64,000 nucleotides of DNA, taken from positions 87,712-151,711 of the forward strand of contig NCSJ02000076.1 in NCBI GenBank assembly GCA_002812745.2, written 5' to 3'. Both the position numbers and the translations under genes were made by a program. Positions 53,194-64,000 of this stretch are shown here, piece after piece. The notes under the pieces are model-generated. The model was not told where the DNA came from. It was given only the letters and a program-made list of their open reading frames with translations, and did not search any database. Positions within the stretch are counted from its first letter, which is position 1, and each line of letters starts with the position of its first letter. The DNA comes from Scytalidium lignicola. Lineage: Eukaryota; Ascomycota; Leotiomycetes.

Positions 53194-56100
53194 GCATCAT
53201 TAGAGTACATTTGGGTGTTAATTTACTCGTCTGAGAGTCAACGATTATTATACACAAAGAGAATAACCCGAACTTGTCCCTTGTGAGATGTTATCCTGTA
53301 CGATAATCTTATTTAGGCATATCCCCTATGTGCGAATTAGTAGAGTATCGCACTCAAGCAATGATCCATGGAATTTCTTTTGGAATAGCTCTTGCTTACT
53401 ATAGGTAGCCTATCTCTTGAAGGAAATATGCGTGCGAATAGCACAAGAGCTGCTGACTGCTGTTTCTTACCTCGTACTCTTTTCAAGGTCACCGCACACG
53501 ACACTGCCTTATCCAAACTGCAGTCAGCACCTAATACAGACTGGGTCAACTCATCTCTCACAAACCCAACTCGAACCATTCGTTTCTCGTCACTAGGAAT
53601 AGAAAAATTTTAATTATTTCTCACCAACCGAGCCTCTTAATAGCCTTTCATTCTTTAAATTACACTCAGTAGCGTCGTTCGATCTCAAAAAANGTCGATG
53701 ATCGTCTTAAAGCAGTATATGGAATCATGTATCCTACCTCCTCTCGCAATGAGACTGAGATGATGTGGTGAGCCTCACATAAGGAATGCTGTACACTTTG
53801 GCAAAGGTCAAGCGATCCAAATAGTGGGTATTTGAACGTCAAAAAACAAATCTGAGCAGTCTTAGTACCGTTTAATTCAGAATCACTCCAGGATTTTTTT
53901 AATGCACTTTTTTTTTTGCTAGGCAATCGTTGTAATAAAAGATATAACCTATCTTATCCTCAATATGTGGTCGAACCAGCTCCTTCGAATCCGCTTCTTC
54001 GAGGCTGATGGGCTTCAGAGCCTAAAGATTCATTTGATGTAATGGATCAATATATATATATACCAGCAACGTATTTCTTTGCCTCCCATTAGGAAACCCT
54101 ATAACACTAAATATAAATAAGTAGTTTTTAAAGTGGATCACGGCAAAAAATACAGTACTATTCCTGGACAGGAGATGATGCTTCACCGTTGCCTAAGCGT
54201 AAGCACAAGGCAAACAGCTATTAAGAATAGATAGATTTAGCATCCTTCGATTTTCTCATTTTCTCATTTTCATCCGTCTATTATAGCCTCTTTGTGTAAT
54301 TAGTTCTCATACTTGCCCGACTTCTATCCAGCTTTCTGAACCGGCATCGCCCGATAGGTGCGAGGATAAAGAAGCAAAGTTGCTATGAACATAGTAACTG
54401 CTATTACGCATAAGATCGTAGTAAGGGGGGGAGGGGGGAGAGATAAGTGACCACTAATGATCAGAAGAAATGAATGTAACCCCCTAGAAAACTATACTTC
54501 ACCTACCTTCTCAGGTGTCCTGAGATACAACGGCAGCAGTCCTTCATCCTAGCTACCGTGATAGCAGGCCAATTCACCCGGTGTAGAAGATAATGAGACA
54601 AGAGCACGGATGTGACCCCGCCCAGATTTTCGTAGAAAAGGATGGAGAAATGCAAGTTGTGTCACACACTGTTACATCCCCAAGGTATAGCAATGAATTG
54701 TCATGCTCATGAGCCCGCAGATCCCGGACGAATTGCAGATGGACTCAACGTATTGAGATTGGAGCAGACTGGTCAAAATCTGCTCAATCTATGCAAAGAG
54801 TGGGTGTTCTCGGAAACCACTTCAGGTTTTATTGGCCCTCCCTTTCCTATGGATCGCCATACTCTTCTCCTTTCTCGGAGTTTTCCGCCATAATAGGTGG
54901 TGTGTATATGCAAGAAAGCATATGATGGCACAGGATACTACAGATTTGTGAGTGGCGACCAGTAAACCGTGAGTAGCGGGTGGTAGCTGGGCTCTTTAGG
55001 CTGCAAGTCTGAGCCCATTGCAAGAGCTCTAGTGCTCGGCCTTTGCATGTTGGTGGCGTGGACTAACCAGTCATGTGCGTAAAGAAGACTTGTGAGAATA
55101 TGATTGCACGTCCCTTTCCACCCTTTCCATGCAGGATTAGGGGATGACGGACCGATATCTGAACCCTCTGGTGTTGGGCAAGGAAGTTTTAACATACTCG
55201 CTTCTGTTGAACGTGTTGGAAGTGAATGGCTTGCCAAGGGCCATCTCTCCGCTGCCAGCAAGACTTATCGTGTATGGACAAGAAAGCAGCTAGTCTCACA
55301 TCGCCCGGAGGGTCATCTCCTCTCAAGGGCTAGGAACTAAAATACCTGGCTGAGAACGGAGCCAGGATAAGATAGAGCCTATAAAGTGTCATGATTTGGA
55401 TGACAGTTAGGAGGGACCACAGCCGGAAGATGGCACACTTGTGGCCATCCCCCTTCCTCCAACGGCAGTTGGAAAGCATGTTCCTGGTGGTACAGCCTTG
55501 AACCCTGTTGCCGAACGAATGGAAGCAGAATGAATAGCCCAGCCAGGTAATGGTTGAGGAGCCGAGCTGTATACCTTCGTTGACATACCACCACCCTTAC
55601 TCATCGAAGTACTTGACTCAGAGCAGAATGCGGCAATGAGACCAACCATGAGCTCAAATATTGGAGAATTAAGATATGATCCCGGAAGAAAGAAGCAAGC
55701 GGTTGCGACTATCTACCGAGAGAGGCGCGAGGATAGATGAAAAAGGAGGGTAGGTGTTGGATGGTTGGCGCGAGGAGGCCATTCACAACGGCCCTCTAGG
55801 CGCCCAAGCATACACGCACGGTGGCTCTCTCAAATTGACGTCTCCACAGTTCGACTTAAACTAAAAACAGCAAGAAGAAGAGAAGAAAAAGAGACATAGG
55901 AACATAGAAACATGGTTTGATCTAGTTACCTTGAAGAATTGAGTTGGATTGGGTTGAGCCATGCTTAGGAAATTCTGCAGTGGAAAGAGGTGGTGTTCGT
56001 CATCTTTGTTACGTGAAAGGCTTTAGGCGTTTTTCGCTTCTTCCTGAAGGTCCATCATGATGAAGCTTCAAGCGCGGGATGGCCCAGCAAAGAATGGCTC

Positions 56101-56720
56101 GAGAATCTCATCCACGACGCCGCAATTCTAGGATCAAGAAGCCCATTCGCATGGCAATCATAGACGTTGCCTAGAATCATGATAAACTACGTACAGTAGT
56201 ACCGTACTACCAGCACAAGCCATGAATTGTGCAAGCCGTCGGCTTTCGCGGCTTTCTGCGCGTACGCGACCCATGCAGCTCGCAAGCGCCGTGGTGCTGA
56301 CGAGGTTGATCAAGTAGACGCTGACCGCTGTACACGTACTCGTCGAGTAGGCAAGGGACCTTTAAACGGGTGGAGGAGGCTCGTAAGCTCGTAAAGGAGG
56401 CCGCGTGCCTACGGTAGAATCGCCCCGCGATCCTCGTATCTGGGTTTAAAGACAAAGATACGGAGTAGGGTGACAGATGATCGGGCCTTGGGAAGAGAGA
56501 TACAACCCAACGAGAGTTTCGAGAGGAACAGGGAGGGTGAGAAAAGCAGTACTGTAGTTACCACAGTACAAGGATGATGAATCATCATCCTGACATCCTG
56601 ACATTTCCGGCGTTGCATTCTCGGTGGCTCATTGCTGGAACTGGTTCTGATTGCAGGCGGAGAAAGGTGGCAGCGAGAAGGATATTTTGGAGGCTATGGC
56701 GGCTCTAGTAAACAAAAACC

Positions 56721-56757
56721 AAAAATAAAAAATAAAAAATAAAAAATAATAATAAAC
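56721..56757. repeat. (AAAAAAT)n simple repeat
   Basis: AAAAAAT-type units in tandem, degrading into AAT triplets. Simple microsatellite in gene-free DNA. Confidence 0.85.
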
Positions 56758-57794
56758 AAGAAAGTTAAGACACGAGACGCAAGCGAGTGCGAATGCGAAG
56801 AGGCCCCAGGAACGAAGTCGAAGCCCCCCTGACACCTTCGCTCTCGTATAGTACACAAGGTCTGAGCCAGCTCTCCCTTTGCAAACCCAATGCGGTAGGA
56901 TAACGCGCTTGTTCAGGAACCGGAGTTTGGCGCAGGCAACGCGGGGGAAGCAAACGGAGCCCCGTAGACTACGTAGTGCTACCCAGAGTACGGACTTCGG
57001 ATTGCTCAAGGTCCCGTCCTCCGTGAGTCACGTAAGCAGTCCCAGCGAACAGAATTGAATGCTGACAGCTAGGGCATGGCCAATGCCACGTTTGAGTCTG
57101 GCATGCACATCTGGGTCATGACTAGTGCTTACTGTTCGGGAGTTTGACTTCGGGGCTGGTTGCAGAACCTTTATTATTTTTATTCTTATTTTTTGGGCTT
57201 TCCGCACAGCACACTCCACGGGGGGGACAGGGCTGAAAAAAAANGGAGCACAGCATCATGTTGCACAAACACCAATGCACTCTCCCAGACACGCATCGGG
57301 TGGGAACGATACAGAACACGACCAAGTGGCTGCTGATAAGCTTCCACCGGAGACGTTGACAGCAAGTCATTGTCCTGCTTTGCTCGATCTCCCGCCATCT
57401 GGAACGCCTCGAGCCGTGAGCCCGTTCGGCAGCTGGGCCCCTTGGTTGCAAAAGAGAACCAAGAGCCGACAAACAAGGTGGTGTGCGCCTCTTCTCTGCC
57501 TCATCCTCTTTTTTTCCCTCGTCCGGGTCAGACCCCTGCTCCTGAGCTCTGGGATTGCTCTAGGATCAGGGCTGCAACTGGGAGCATGCAACGTTGGATA
57601 GTCCTCGGGCACGACCCTGCCCCGTCAGATCGGTAACTTTGCTGGGTGGCATTATTTCCAGTTAAGCCACTTCAGCCCCAGAACGCCACCACTACCACCC
57701 TGCCGCACTATGAAACGCGCGCGGCTAAATCCCTACTGCCAAGCCGAGGGCATTTTTGAGAGCCGAATTTACCGCCAGTAGAGCTTGTGCTGCA

Positions 57795-57857
57795 TGGTGG
57801 CCTGGTGGCCTGGTGGTCTGGCTGTCTCGTCTGGGTGGCTTGGGGTGGCTTGGGGGG
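57795..57857. repeat. G/T-rich imperfect tandem repeats (GGTGGCCT and GGTGGCTTGGG)
   Basis: TGGTGGCC repeated at 57795-57821, then GGGTGGCTTGG twice at 57833-57857. The strand is strongly G/T-biased; several GG/GGG runs could form a quadruplex. Confidence 0.65.
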
Positions 57858-59048
57858 CTTTCGCTCAGCCCGAATCCTTCTTTTTTGCGGCTGCTGTCCT
57901 GGTACCCGTCCTCCGGTGCGCACAAGCATAATTTCACCATACCCGTCCCACGCACCCACCAGCTCGAAGATTGCGCACTTTTTGTGTACAGTACCATCCA
58001 TCTACAAGAGTAAAAATGCCTGCCTGGGCCTCCGTATTGGCCATCCAAAAGCCTGTAAACTGCAAGCCTTTTATTATCAGGAACCGAGCTTAAGCACTCT
58101 CCCACGACACAACCCTGACCCGGCCTTGATCATATGCTCCAAGAAAAAGAGGGATACCGGTATCATTTCGACTGTTTTGGGAATGAGAGACTTTTCGAGA
58201 CAGCAAAAAAAAAAATGTTGGACCCTCAAATGCAATTTGCTATGAACCCGAGGATGGGGAACCCGGAATCCCCGAACTTCGCGAACAGGCCAATCAACCT
58301 TCATCCTTCCGTTGCCTTTTTCTCGGTCTTGGGTCCGCACGCGAACAATACCGTCATAGAGGCTAAAATTCGCTGGAGAACAAAGCGCGGCACGCCACGG
58401 GATCTTTCCATCCGCGATGATCGTAACTACGTGCAATAAGAATGGGCTCTACTTGTATACAGTTACATGTTCGGCTGGCTAGCAGAGCGACAGGTACAAG
58501 CTACAGGAACGGGCAGGTCATAATAATGGGGAGGTGCGGGCCAACCTGAGAAACCGTCCAGTCCCTATCATCGCCCCCCCATCCACCATATATTTTTCAT
58601 TGTACTGGGGGTTTTACGTACAGAAGGCATGCACGCTAGTGCCGAGATTGCACTTGTGATGCCCAAGAACAGTAACAACGGACACCGAAAAGGAAGAAGA
58701 AAAAAATCACGCAGTGCTGTCCGGTGCGGTGTATTGTTCTAGACAACAAGTGCCAAGACAGGAAACTTAAAAAAGAGGATCCCTAATGTACTGTACAAAA
58801 CATAATTACTGTGTACACACTTTAATCCAGAAAGTTGCTTGCTTGCTGACCATAAATGCATCTAGCACGGTCTCGAGTCGGCCCTCCCTCTTCTATAATT
58901 GATACACGTGTACCATCCCAGCATTTTACTGTAAAACGAAAATTATTTTTCTTTTAAAAAAGAAGGCGTAATTTTAGTCCCTCATCTGAATTTGCCTGAC
59001 TTTGTGCAGAAAGTTCTGCGTCGCGGCCTGTCTTCTGAATTCTACACC

Positions 59049-59076
59049 CAACACGCACGCACACACGCACACACCC
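59049..59076. repeat. CA/CG dinucleotide-type repeat
   Basis: CACACGCACGCACACACGCA-type microsatellite flanked by C-rich sequence. Confidence 0.8.
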
Positions 59077-60295
59077 CTCCCTCGTTCCCTCTCATTGCTC
59101 TTTGGCCAAAACTCCCTTGGGGACGTTTTATTCCCGGAGAACGACCTCAAGCCCCAAGTTCCTCATGACTGGGTGGAGTAATCCGCCCCTCCCCTCGCCC
59201 GCAGAAGTAGCGCGAGGTTAGCCGCTGGCCTTACCGAGCTCTCGTTAACCTTTTCTCTTGAGGAACGGACTGACGACTCCTTGAGCAAAGTTAGCAAGGG
59301 GTTCCTGGGACACCTGATCCAACCCCTGATCCGAGCCTCTACCACCCTGACTAGCCCGTCTTCGTTCTTTCTCTCTTTTCGGCTCTTAGCTATCAAACGG
59401 TCGCTCAACACTAGCTTAACACCCGAACAGCTAGCAAAGAAAGCGATTGCGTGGTCTCTTTTCGTTCCTTTCTTCGGCGGAATCAAGGAACGGACGGTCA
59501 CTTGGAGATCTGCTTGGCGCAAGAGTAGCAACTAATGACTGCAACATTATTGCACCCTCTCACAGGATCTACATACGATCTCCGTTAGGGACTGCCCCGG
59601 CTTGGGCAAGTAGGACAAGGAACACAAATTTACTGTAATTATGGGCACTGTCAACCCCAACCAAAGATTATTACAGCATCTGTAACACTATTTCATTCCT
59701 GTAGAGCATTCATAAAAAGCATTGGTTCTCTCTACATGACAAAGATTTGTGCAAACGGTAAACCCGACCGAAGCATTCGAAATCATCAACGTCCCTTTTG
59801 CTCCCCCTCGTGCCAGTCTCGGCTGCCAAGAGCTGCTGTGTTCCCATTGCTCCAGAACCCCTGCAAGCGAGACCATGGAGGCTCCCTCATTCGCCCTTTT
59901 GCCGTAGCGTGAACGTTGATACCCCTTGCTAATTCCAAATTCCAGACACCCAATGACCCTTTCCTTAAACCCCCGGACATAACGGTACTGTATCAGACAG
60001 GACCGCACAAGCATACCTTCCAGCCGGGGCCTCTCCCTTAAAAAGTAAGCAACGCCAATAAACACCCCGAATGCCACCCTGTGAAGGAAAAAAAGGAAAA
60101 GAAAAAGGGAAAAAAAANTTCCGAAGACTGGAAAATGGAAGAAACAAGAAAGGGTGAAAATAATAAATTAACAACAAAAAAATATGTTCCATAAAATTTG
60201 ATATCCTGAAGCTTGGACACATAATGAGCACTTATGTTGCAGCCGGTGTCGAAGAGAATTATTCGGCTACAAAACGGTGTCCCTCCGTTGCTTTG

Positions 60296-60323
60296 GTGTA
60301 GTGTAGTGTAGTGTAGTGTAGTG
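60296..60323. repeat. (GTGTA)5 pentanucleotide tandem repeat
   Basis: Five perfect GTGTA units followed by GTG, 125 bp beyond the stop of the C2H2 factor gene on its 3' side. Not a telomere repeat. Confidence 0.9.
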
Positions 60324-60447
60324 AAAAGCTGGTTTCCCAATGGGTCTGATGGGTGCGAGAAGGGGTTGTGGTATGTTACTGTACATTATTCGCGTCTCTG
60401 CTCTTCTCGGCTGGACATTCGTCTAGTTCGTCAGGGTACCCTGCTAC

Positions 60448-61870
60448 CTACGTGCTCCATACTGAGTCACCACTCTCGGCTGGAATGTAATCCGGACGCT
60501 CACCATATGCTCGTGAGGTCGAGGGCGCTGGACCGCCTTGGGGAGGGGAGTAGTGAGTCGTCGTTGTTGTTGTTGTCGTTGTTGGGTTGTAGGGTTGGCG
60601 GGGTTGGTTGGGTCGGCCGCGAGGGCCAGTCTTCATAGAGTTCTGACCGCTGCTGCTACCGTAGCTTTGCGGCCTGAAATCCACGGTCTCAATATCGAAC
60701 CGCTTGGAACAGCCATCTTCCATGTGTCTAGGGAATGGTTAGTACAGTACAAAGAAAAGATCATTTAATAAAGCTGGGTTTAGGGGCCATTCAACTTTAC
60801 CTTCTCAAGGTATCTTTGCGCGCAAAGTATCGGCCGCAATAATCACACTTGTGGTTTCTCTGCTTCATGTGGACGCTTTGATGGTGTCGCTGAAGATCCG
60901 TCTTCCTCACAAACTTCTTCGTACAGTCCTCAATCGGGCAGGGGAAAGGATACTCTCGACTTGCATCATGAGTCTCCATGTGAGCCTTGAAATTGTAGCT
61001 GCGACTGAAGAGTTTGCCACACCCGTTAACTTGACACTGAAAGTTGGCCTCCTCCTTCGTGGTAAGTTTTCGCGGTGGTCTCGAGCGTGCGATCGCGCTG
61101 GGGGTCCGCCGGTGATCATGAGGTCCTGTAGCACGCTCCTCATGGCCTTCGGATCGTCGATGATAGCGAGCTGGTAAGGACGCAAGTGAAGGGAGCTCTT
61201 GGCCAGGGGCAATCTCGAGTTTTGACCATCCTCCAGGTGCCTGCTCTCCATAGACAATCTCCATACTCCCTGGATAAGAGCCTGCCGATACTGTTAGACT
61301 GTGAGAATGCTCTGCAGAGCTGAGAATCATGGACTCGGGAACTGGTATGTATTCTGGGTGGTCCTCCATCTTTACACGAGGAGTATAAGGATGCATGGTG
61401 CCAGGTCTATGGAAAACATCCGATGCTGGAGCTGAGGAGAAAGAGGACCGTTGGGAGCTTGACGTGACCGGTGAAACAGGAAAGATACCGACTTCGGCCG
61501 GGTGCGTGGAGTATATATCATGGCTGTAGGAAGAAGAAATGGTTGGGGGAAATGGAGCGAAAGGATCATATTCTGCAGAAAGAATATTTGGAGTGGAGTT
61601 TGAGGATCTGGATGTACTGCCTTGTTGCACAATGGCGGACCAGTTGGTGGCGGCCGATGACTGGAGTTGTTGCGGCACAGCACCACAGTTTCCCCCGCCC
61701 GATGCCGTTGACATCTGTGCTGAGTAAAGAGCCAGATCTCGGATTGATTCTGTTGATGGGTATCGCGAATCGCTGTGAGCTGGTGACGGATACTCGTACA
61801 GGTTTTGGGTGTTGGAAGTATCGTAATGATACGGCGATCTTGGAGAGCGAGATTGTGGAGTCAATTCCAT
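60448..61870 (-). CDS. C2H2 zinc-finger transcription factor
   Basis: Nuclear DNA-binding regulator; the ortholog is not recognised. Exons 61870-60801 and 60727-60448 give 449 aa from MELTPQSRSPRSPYHYD. Residues 1-280 are Ser/Pro/Tyr/Gln-rich (activation-type). Fingers at about 290-380: CQVNGCGKLFSRSYNFKAHM (then ETH), CPIEDCTKKFVRKTDLQRHH (then QSVH), and CDYCGRYFARKDTLRRHMEDGC, where the last ligand is Cys and falls after the intron, so the third finger is split between exons. The C-terminal tail is basic, then poly-Thr (about nine Thr) and Pro/Ser-rich. A basic stretch SRPPRKLTTKEE just before the fingers may be a nuclear signal. Confidence 0.92.
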
Positions 61871-62537
61871 CTTGACCAGGAAGAGCGAGATAGGCGGAAA
61901 ACCGGCAGAACTAGATGAGCTGTCTGCCTGGCCAATCGAAATAAAGTTTAGGCTTTTCAATAAGAAAGCTAGCAGCAAAAGCTGTGAAGTACTTCAAAGT
62001 GGTAACGCGTAAATCCGTGAGAGATAGAAGCCTCCTATTGTAGGAACCTCATCTAAATTGGTGGACCTGGTAAGAGGAGAATCGAGGCACATATAAAAAA
62101 TCCCAACCGTCGGGACCGAGGACCGTACACAAGGTGTCTAGGCTTGATGGGGATTGGCGATGAGCATAAGAATAGAAAATCGAACTTCAGGATAGAGTGA
62201 TCGAGTGATAGAGTGGCGAAGGAAGAGGGTGTTTGTTGGAGGAAGATGGCGATGAGGGCTTCTAAAAGTACACCAAGGCAGACTCGGCCACTCTTGACAT
62301 CAGTCTGGATCAAGAGCATTAGGCATGGCCAGTTAATAAGGTCCAAGCCAGGTTCAAGCGTGTGCATGGGGGATGTGTATGGAAGGGTAATATAGGGTGC
62401 AAGATACGGGGCTGTCCTTCAGCCCTTCCATTCGAGCACGTATGGTTTAAGATCTTAGAAGCCGGAGATCATCCATCGTCCATCATCCATCTAGTCGCTG
62501 CTCGTCAGGGTACTACGGCAGTGTCAGAGGCTGGAAT

Positions 62538-62549
62538 GGGGGGGGGGGG
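62538..62549. repeat. 12-G homopolymer run
   Basis: Uninterrupted run of 12 G on the plus strand, followed by AGGGTGGAGGGGG; quadruplex-prone and error-prone in sequencing. Confidence 0.85.
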
Positions 62550-63184
62550 AGGGTGGAGGGGGCCTTGCTTTTCCCTTCTTGGACGGGATGGGCTTAAGGA
62601 ACCGGTAGGGAAGCTGGGAAGGTGTCGGCAGGTTTGCCCATCCTTGTCGTAGTGTGCAAATGGCCAGTTCGGGCTGCAGGAGATCAGGCCAGGTCAAGGT
62701 TGTGCAAGGTGGCAGCGGATTTCACAAAAAAAGAGAGTTCTCATGGGAAAACCCACTGCAGAGGTTCCCAAAAACTACCCGCGACAGGGTCTAAGCAGCC
62801 AAGCTTAGAGGGGACTACTTTAAAGTAGACGGCCGGATAAGCTTGGTGGTGTTTTTGGAAGGGAGGGGGGAGTGAAAGGAGGGAAGGGGGAGGGGTCCGG
62901 GCGAACAACCCAAGGAGCATGGGGCAGCACCAGGGCCCTGGAAAGCCAAGGTCGTTGTGCTGCAGTGCTCTCAGTTGCTGTACTGTGTATGGAGCTGTGG
63001 AGATGAGCTGATGCCAACGGTTAGATTGCTACAGGTGCACGCTTCTACCGTACCTTCAGTGGAGTCCAGGATGCTGTTGCCGAGATCCTGGACTAGGTTC
63101 GGTGGGCTGAGCAAGGCTGCATGGCCCCTGACCACCACGACCACTACAACCACTAACCACTACCAGAGACGAAGCACCAAAATA

Positions 63185-63219
63185 CGTACAGTACAGTACA
63201 GCAGGTACAGCATGTACAT
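63185..63219. repeat. GTACA tandem/palindromic cluster
   Basis: GTACAGTACAGTACAG followed by GTACAG and GTACA; another TGTACTGTACTGTACT lies at 63464-63480 in inverted sense. See the finding on GTAC-spaced motifs. Confidence 0.75.
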
Positions 63220-64000
63220 CAGAGGCACAAAAAACAAGTGCCCGTTTTTGCGTGATGTTGGCGGGTGGTTTGGAGGATCGATCAATCGCCGCCTGTCGCG
63301 CGTGCCCGCGCCCGCCCTAGCCCTACTGTGCCTCAGATATCTCGCCAGCCGATGGCATCTCTTACAGTAAAGTGCTTACTTGGGTAGTAGGTGGTCTGGT
63401 TCGCCTTGCTATTGGAGCCGGCGTCAATGGCCGGCTGGGTCAGACCCAAGCAGCAAGGTCGAAGTGTACTGTACTGTACTGCGGCTGTCGACAACCTAGT
63501 GGTGTCGGTGGTGTCAACCCTCCGTCGAAAGCTGCAGAAACGCGCTGCTCCGAGGGCAAGAAAGTGTCCATACACGTAGAGTGTGACTCTCGGGGGCCCA
63601 AAGCCATGATCCTAACTGGTCGAGTATTCAGTCACGGAGAGCATGGCTCCCCAGCTTGAAGGCTAGGCACGTCTTTACCGGTTGAACCTCCTTCTCTGTT
63701 CGGGCAGCAGACGGCCGTTAGCACGCGTATGGGTGGATGGAGGAATCGGTGTGAATCGGCATAAGACGGTCCCCCTCGACGAGCGTTGCCAATCCATATC
63801 CATGCTCCTAACGGGACTATTTTGTGCGGGCCGTCTAAGGGATGTCCAAGGTTCGCCTGGAAGCGCCTGGAGTTGCTGCCAGATAGCAGATAGGGTAGGC
63901 TCGAATAACCGCAGCCTCCAGCGAAAGGCGCACCAACCGCACCAAGCGCAGCAGCACCATCGCACCGCCCACCCCTAGCCTGGTCCTATCCTTAAACGCG

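Larger units (their letters stand above)
53194..60447. other. 7.25-kb region with no recognisable gene
   Basis: AT-rich to about 54500, then increasingly GC-rich and patchy. Short ORFs occur in all frames (for example 54642-54893 plus, 54938-55261 minus, 55407-55649 minus, 57125-57601 plus, 58134-58439 plus, 59163-59531 minus), none with family motifs or a coherent exon structure that I can defend. Simple repeats are listed separately. Ns lie at 53693, 57244 and 60118, each ending an A run. No LTR, terminal inverted repeat, transposase or tRNA was recognised. The right end should include the 3' UTR of the C2H2 factor gene. Confidence 0.5.
61871..64000. promoter_or_regulatory. Long upstream region of the C2H2 factor gene, to window end
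   Basis: 2130 bp with no recognisable gene. It contains CATC-rich stretches (62469-62490), a 12-G run at 62538-62549, purine-rich tracts near 62860-62900, and GTAC-spaced repeats at 63185-63219 and 63464-63480. ORFs on both strands (for example 62957-63370 plus, 63675-63965 minus, 63682-63978 plus) overlap one another and lack motifs. Probably promoter and long 5' UTR, which is common for fungal developmental regulators. Confidence 0.5.

Noticed and set aside
55379..55649. Small minus-strand ORFs as a secreted effector
   Set aside because: Two frames overlap, no convincing signal peptide and cleavage site, and few cysteines; support is too weak to annotate.
57125..57601. 158-codon plus-strand ORF
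   Set aside because: Contains an N after an A run, overlaps several other frames, and its translation is low in recognisable structure; probably chance in GC-rich DNA.
58134..58439. 101-codon plus-strand ORF with good ATG
   Set aside because: No motif, passes through an A10 run, and overlaps an equally long minus-strand ORF.
60296..60323. GTGTA tandem as a telomere or origin repeat
   Set aside because: The unit is not TTAGGG-like and there are only five copies in the middle of gene-bearing DNA.

Overview
The window is nuclear DNA of a filamentous ascomycete (Pezizomycotina). The evidence is genes split by short GT-AG introns (mostly 42-200 nt) with CTAAC/CTGAC-like branch sites, ATP-citrate lyase split into two divergently transcribed subunit genes, a GPI-type GH72 glucanosyltransferase, and several proteins of recognisably fungal architecture. 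A member of the Leotiomycetes (Helotiales-like) is my best guess from overall protein resemblance, but that is inference. No virus, prophage, CRISPR array, intact transposon, rRNA or convincing tRNA was seen. Nine single N bases occur, mostly at or near homopolymer runs, so this is draft sequence.

Layout. 1-2160: 3'-truncated UBA2 (SUMO E1), minus strand. 2899-7622: three plus-strand genes, namely queuosine salvage hydrolase, an amidase and the small subunit of DNA polymerase delta. 8274-14120: ACL1 (minus) and ACL2 (plus), head to head across 1.9 kb. 14920-16678: GH72 cell-wall transglycosylase. 18520-19665: unknown Cys-rich/acidic protein. 20069-22954: TRAF-type RING protein and a Qc-SNARE, divergent. 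23325-25875: a small probable mitochondrial protein and an unknown fungal protein. 25876-29102: gene-free, with a GC-rich, stop-poor block. 29103-36228: cyclin C, a Ca2+-regulated mitochondrial carrier, the mitochondrial SAM carrier and a TilS-type tRNA-lysidine synthase, packed tightly. 36325-42054: WDR48/UAF1-like WD40 protein and the SUMO protease ULP1. 42610-44618: FAD phenol-hydroxylase-like monooxygenase. 45901-53193: unknown 622-aa protein, DDHD phospholipase and kappa-class GST. 53194-60447: 7.25 kb with no recognisable gene. 60448-61870: C2H2 transcription factor, with more than 2 kb of gene-free upstream DNA to the window end.

How the genes relate. The two ACL genes make one heteromeric cytosolic enzyme producing acetyl-CoA from citrate. 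UBA2 and ULP1 are the entry and the processing/deconjugation steps of SUMO metabolism, and the WDR48-like and RING proteins belong to ubiquitin signalling. The carriers, the TilS homologue and the small 23.3-23.9 kb protein point to mitochondria. The rest is ordinary housekeeping (Pol delta, cyclin C, SNARE, lipase, GST) without evidence of a secondary-metabolite cluster. I found no clearly new biological system. The best leads are the nuclear TilS homologue, the unknown conserved-looking proteins, and the long GC-rich gene-free tracts carrying repeated GTAC-spaced palindromes. Exon boundaries were deduced by eye from splice signals and reading-frame phase; family names rest on motif recognition, not database searches.
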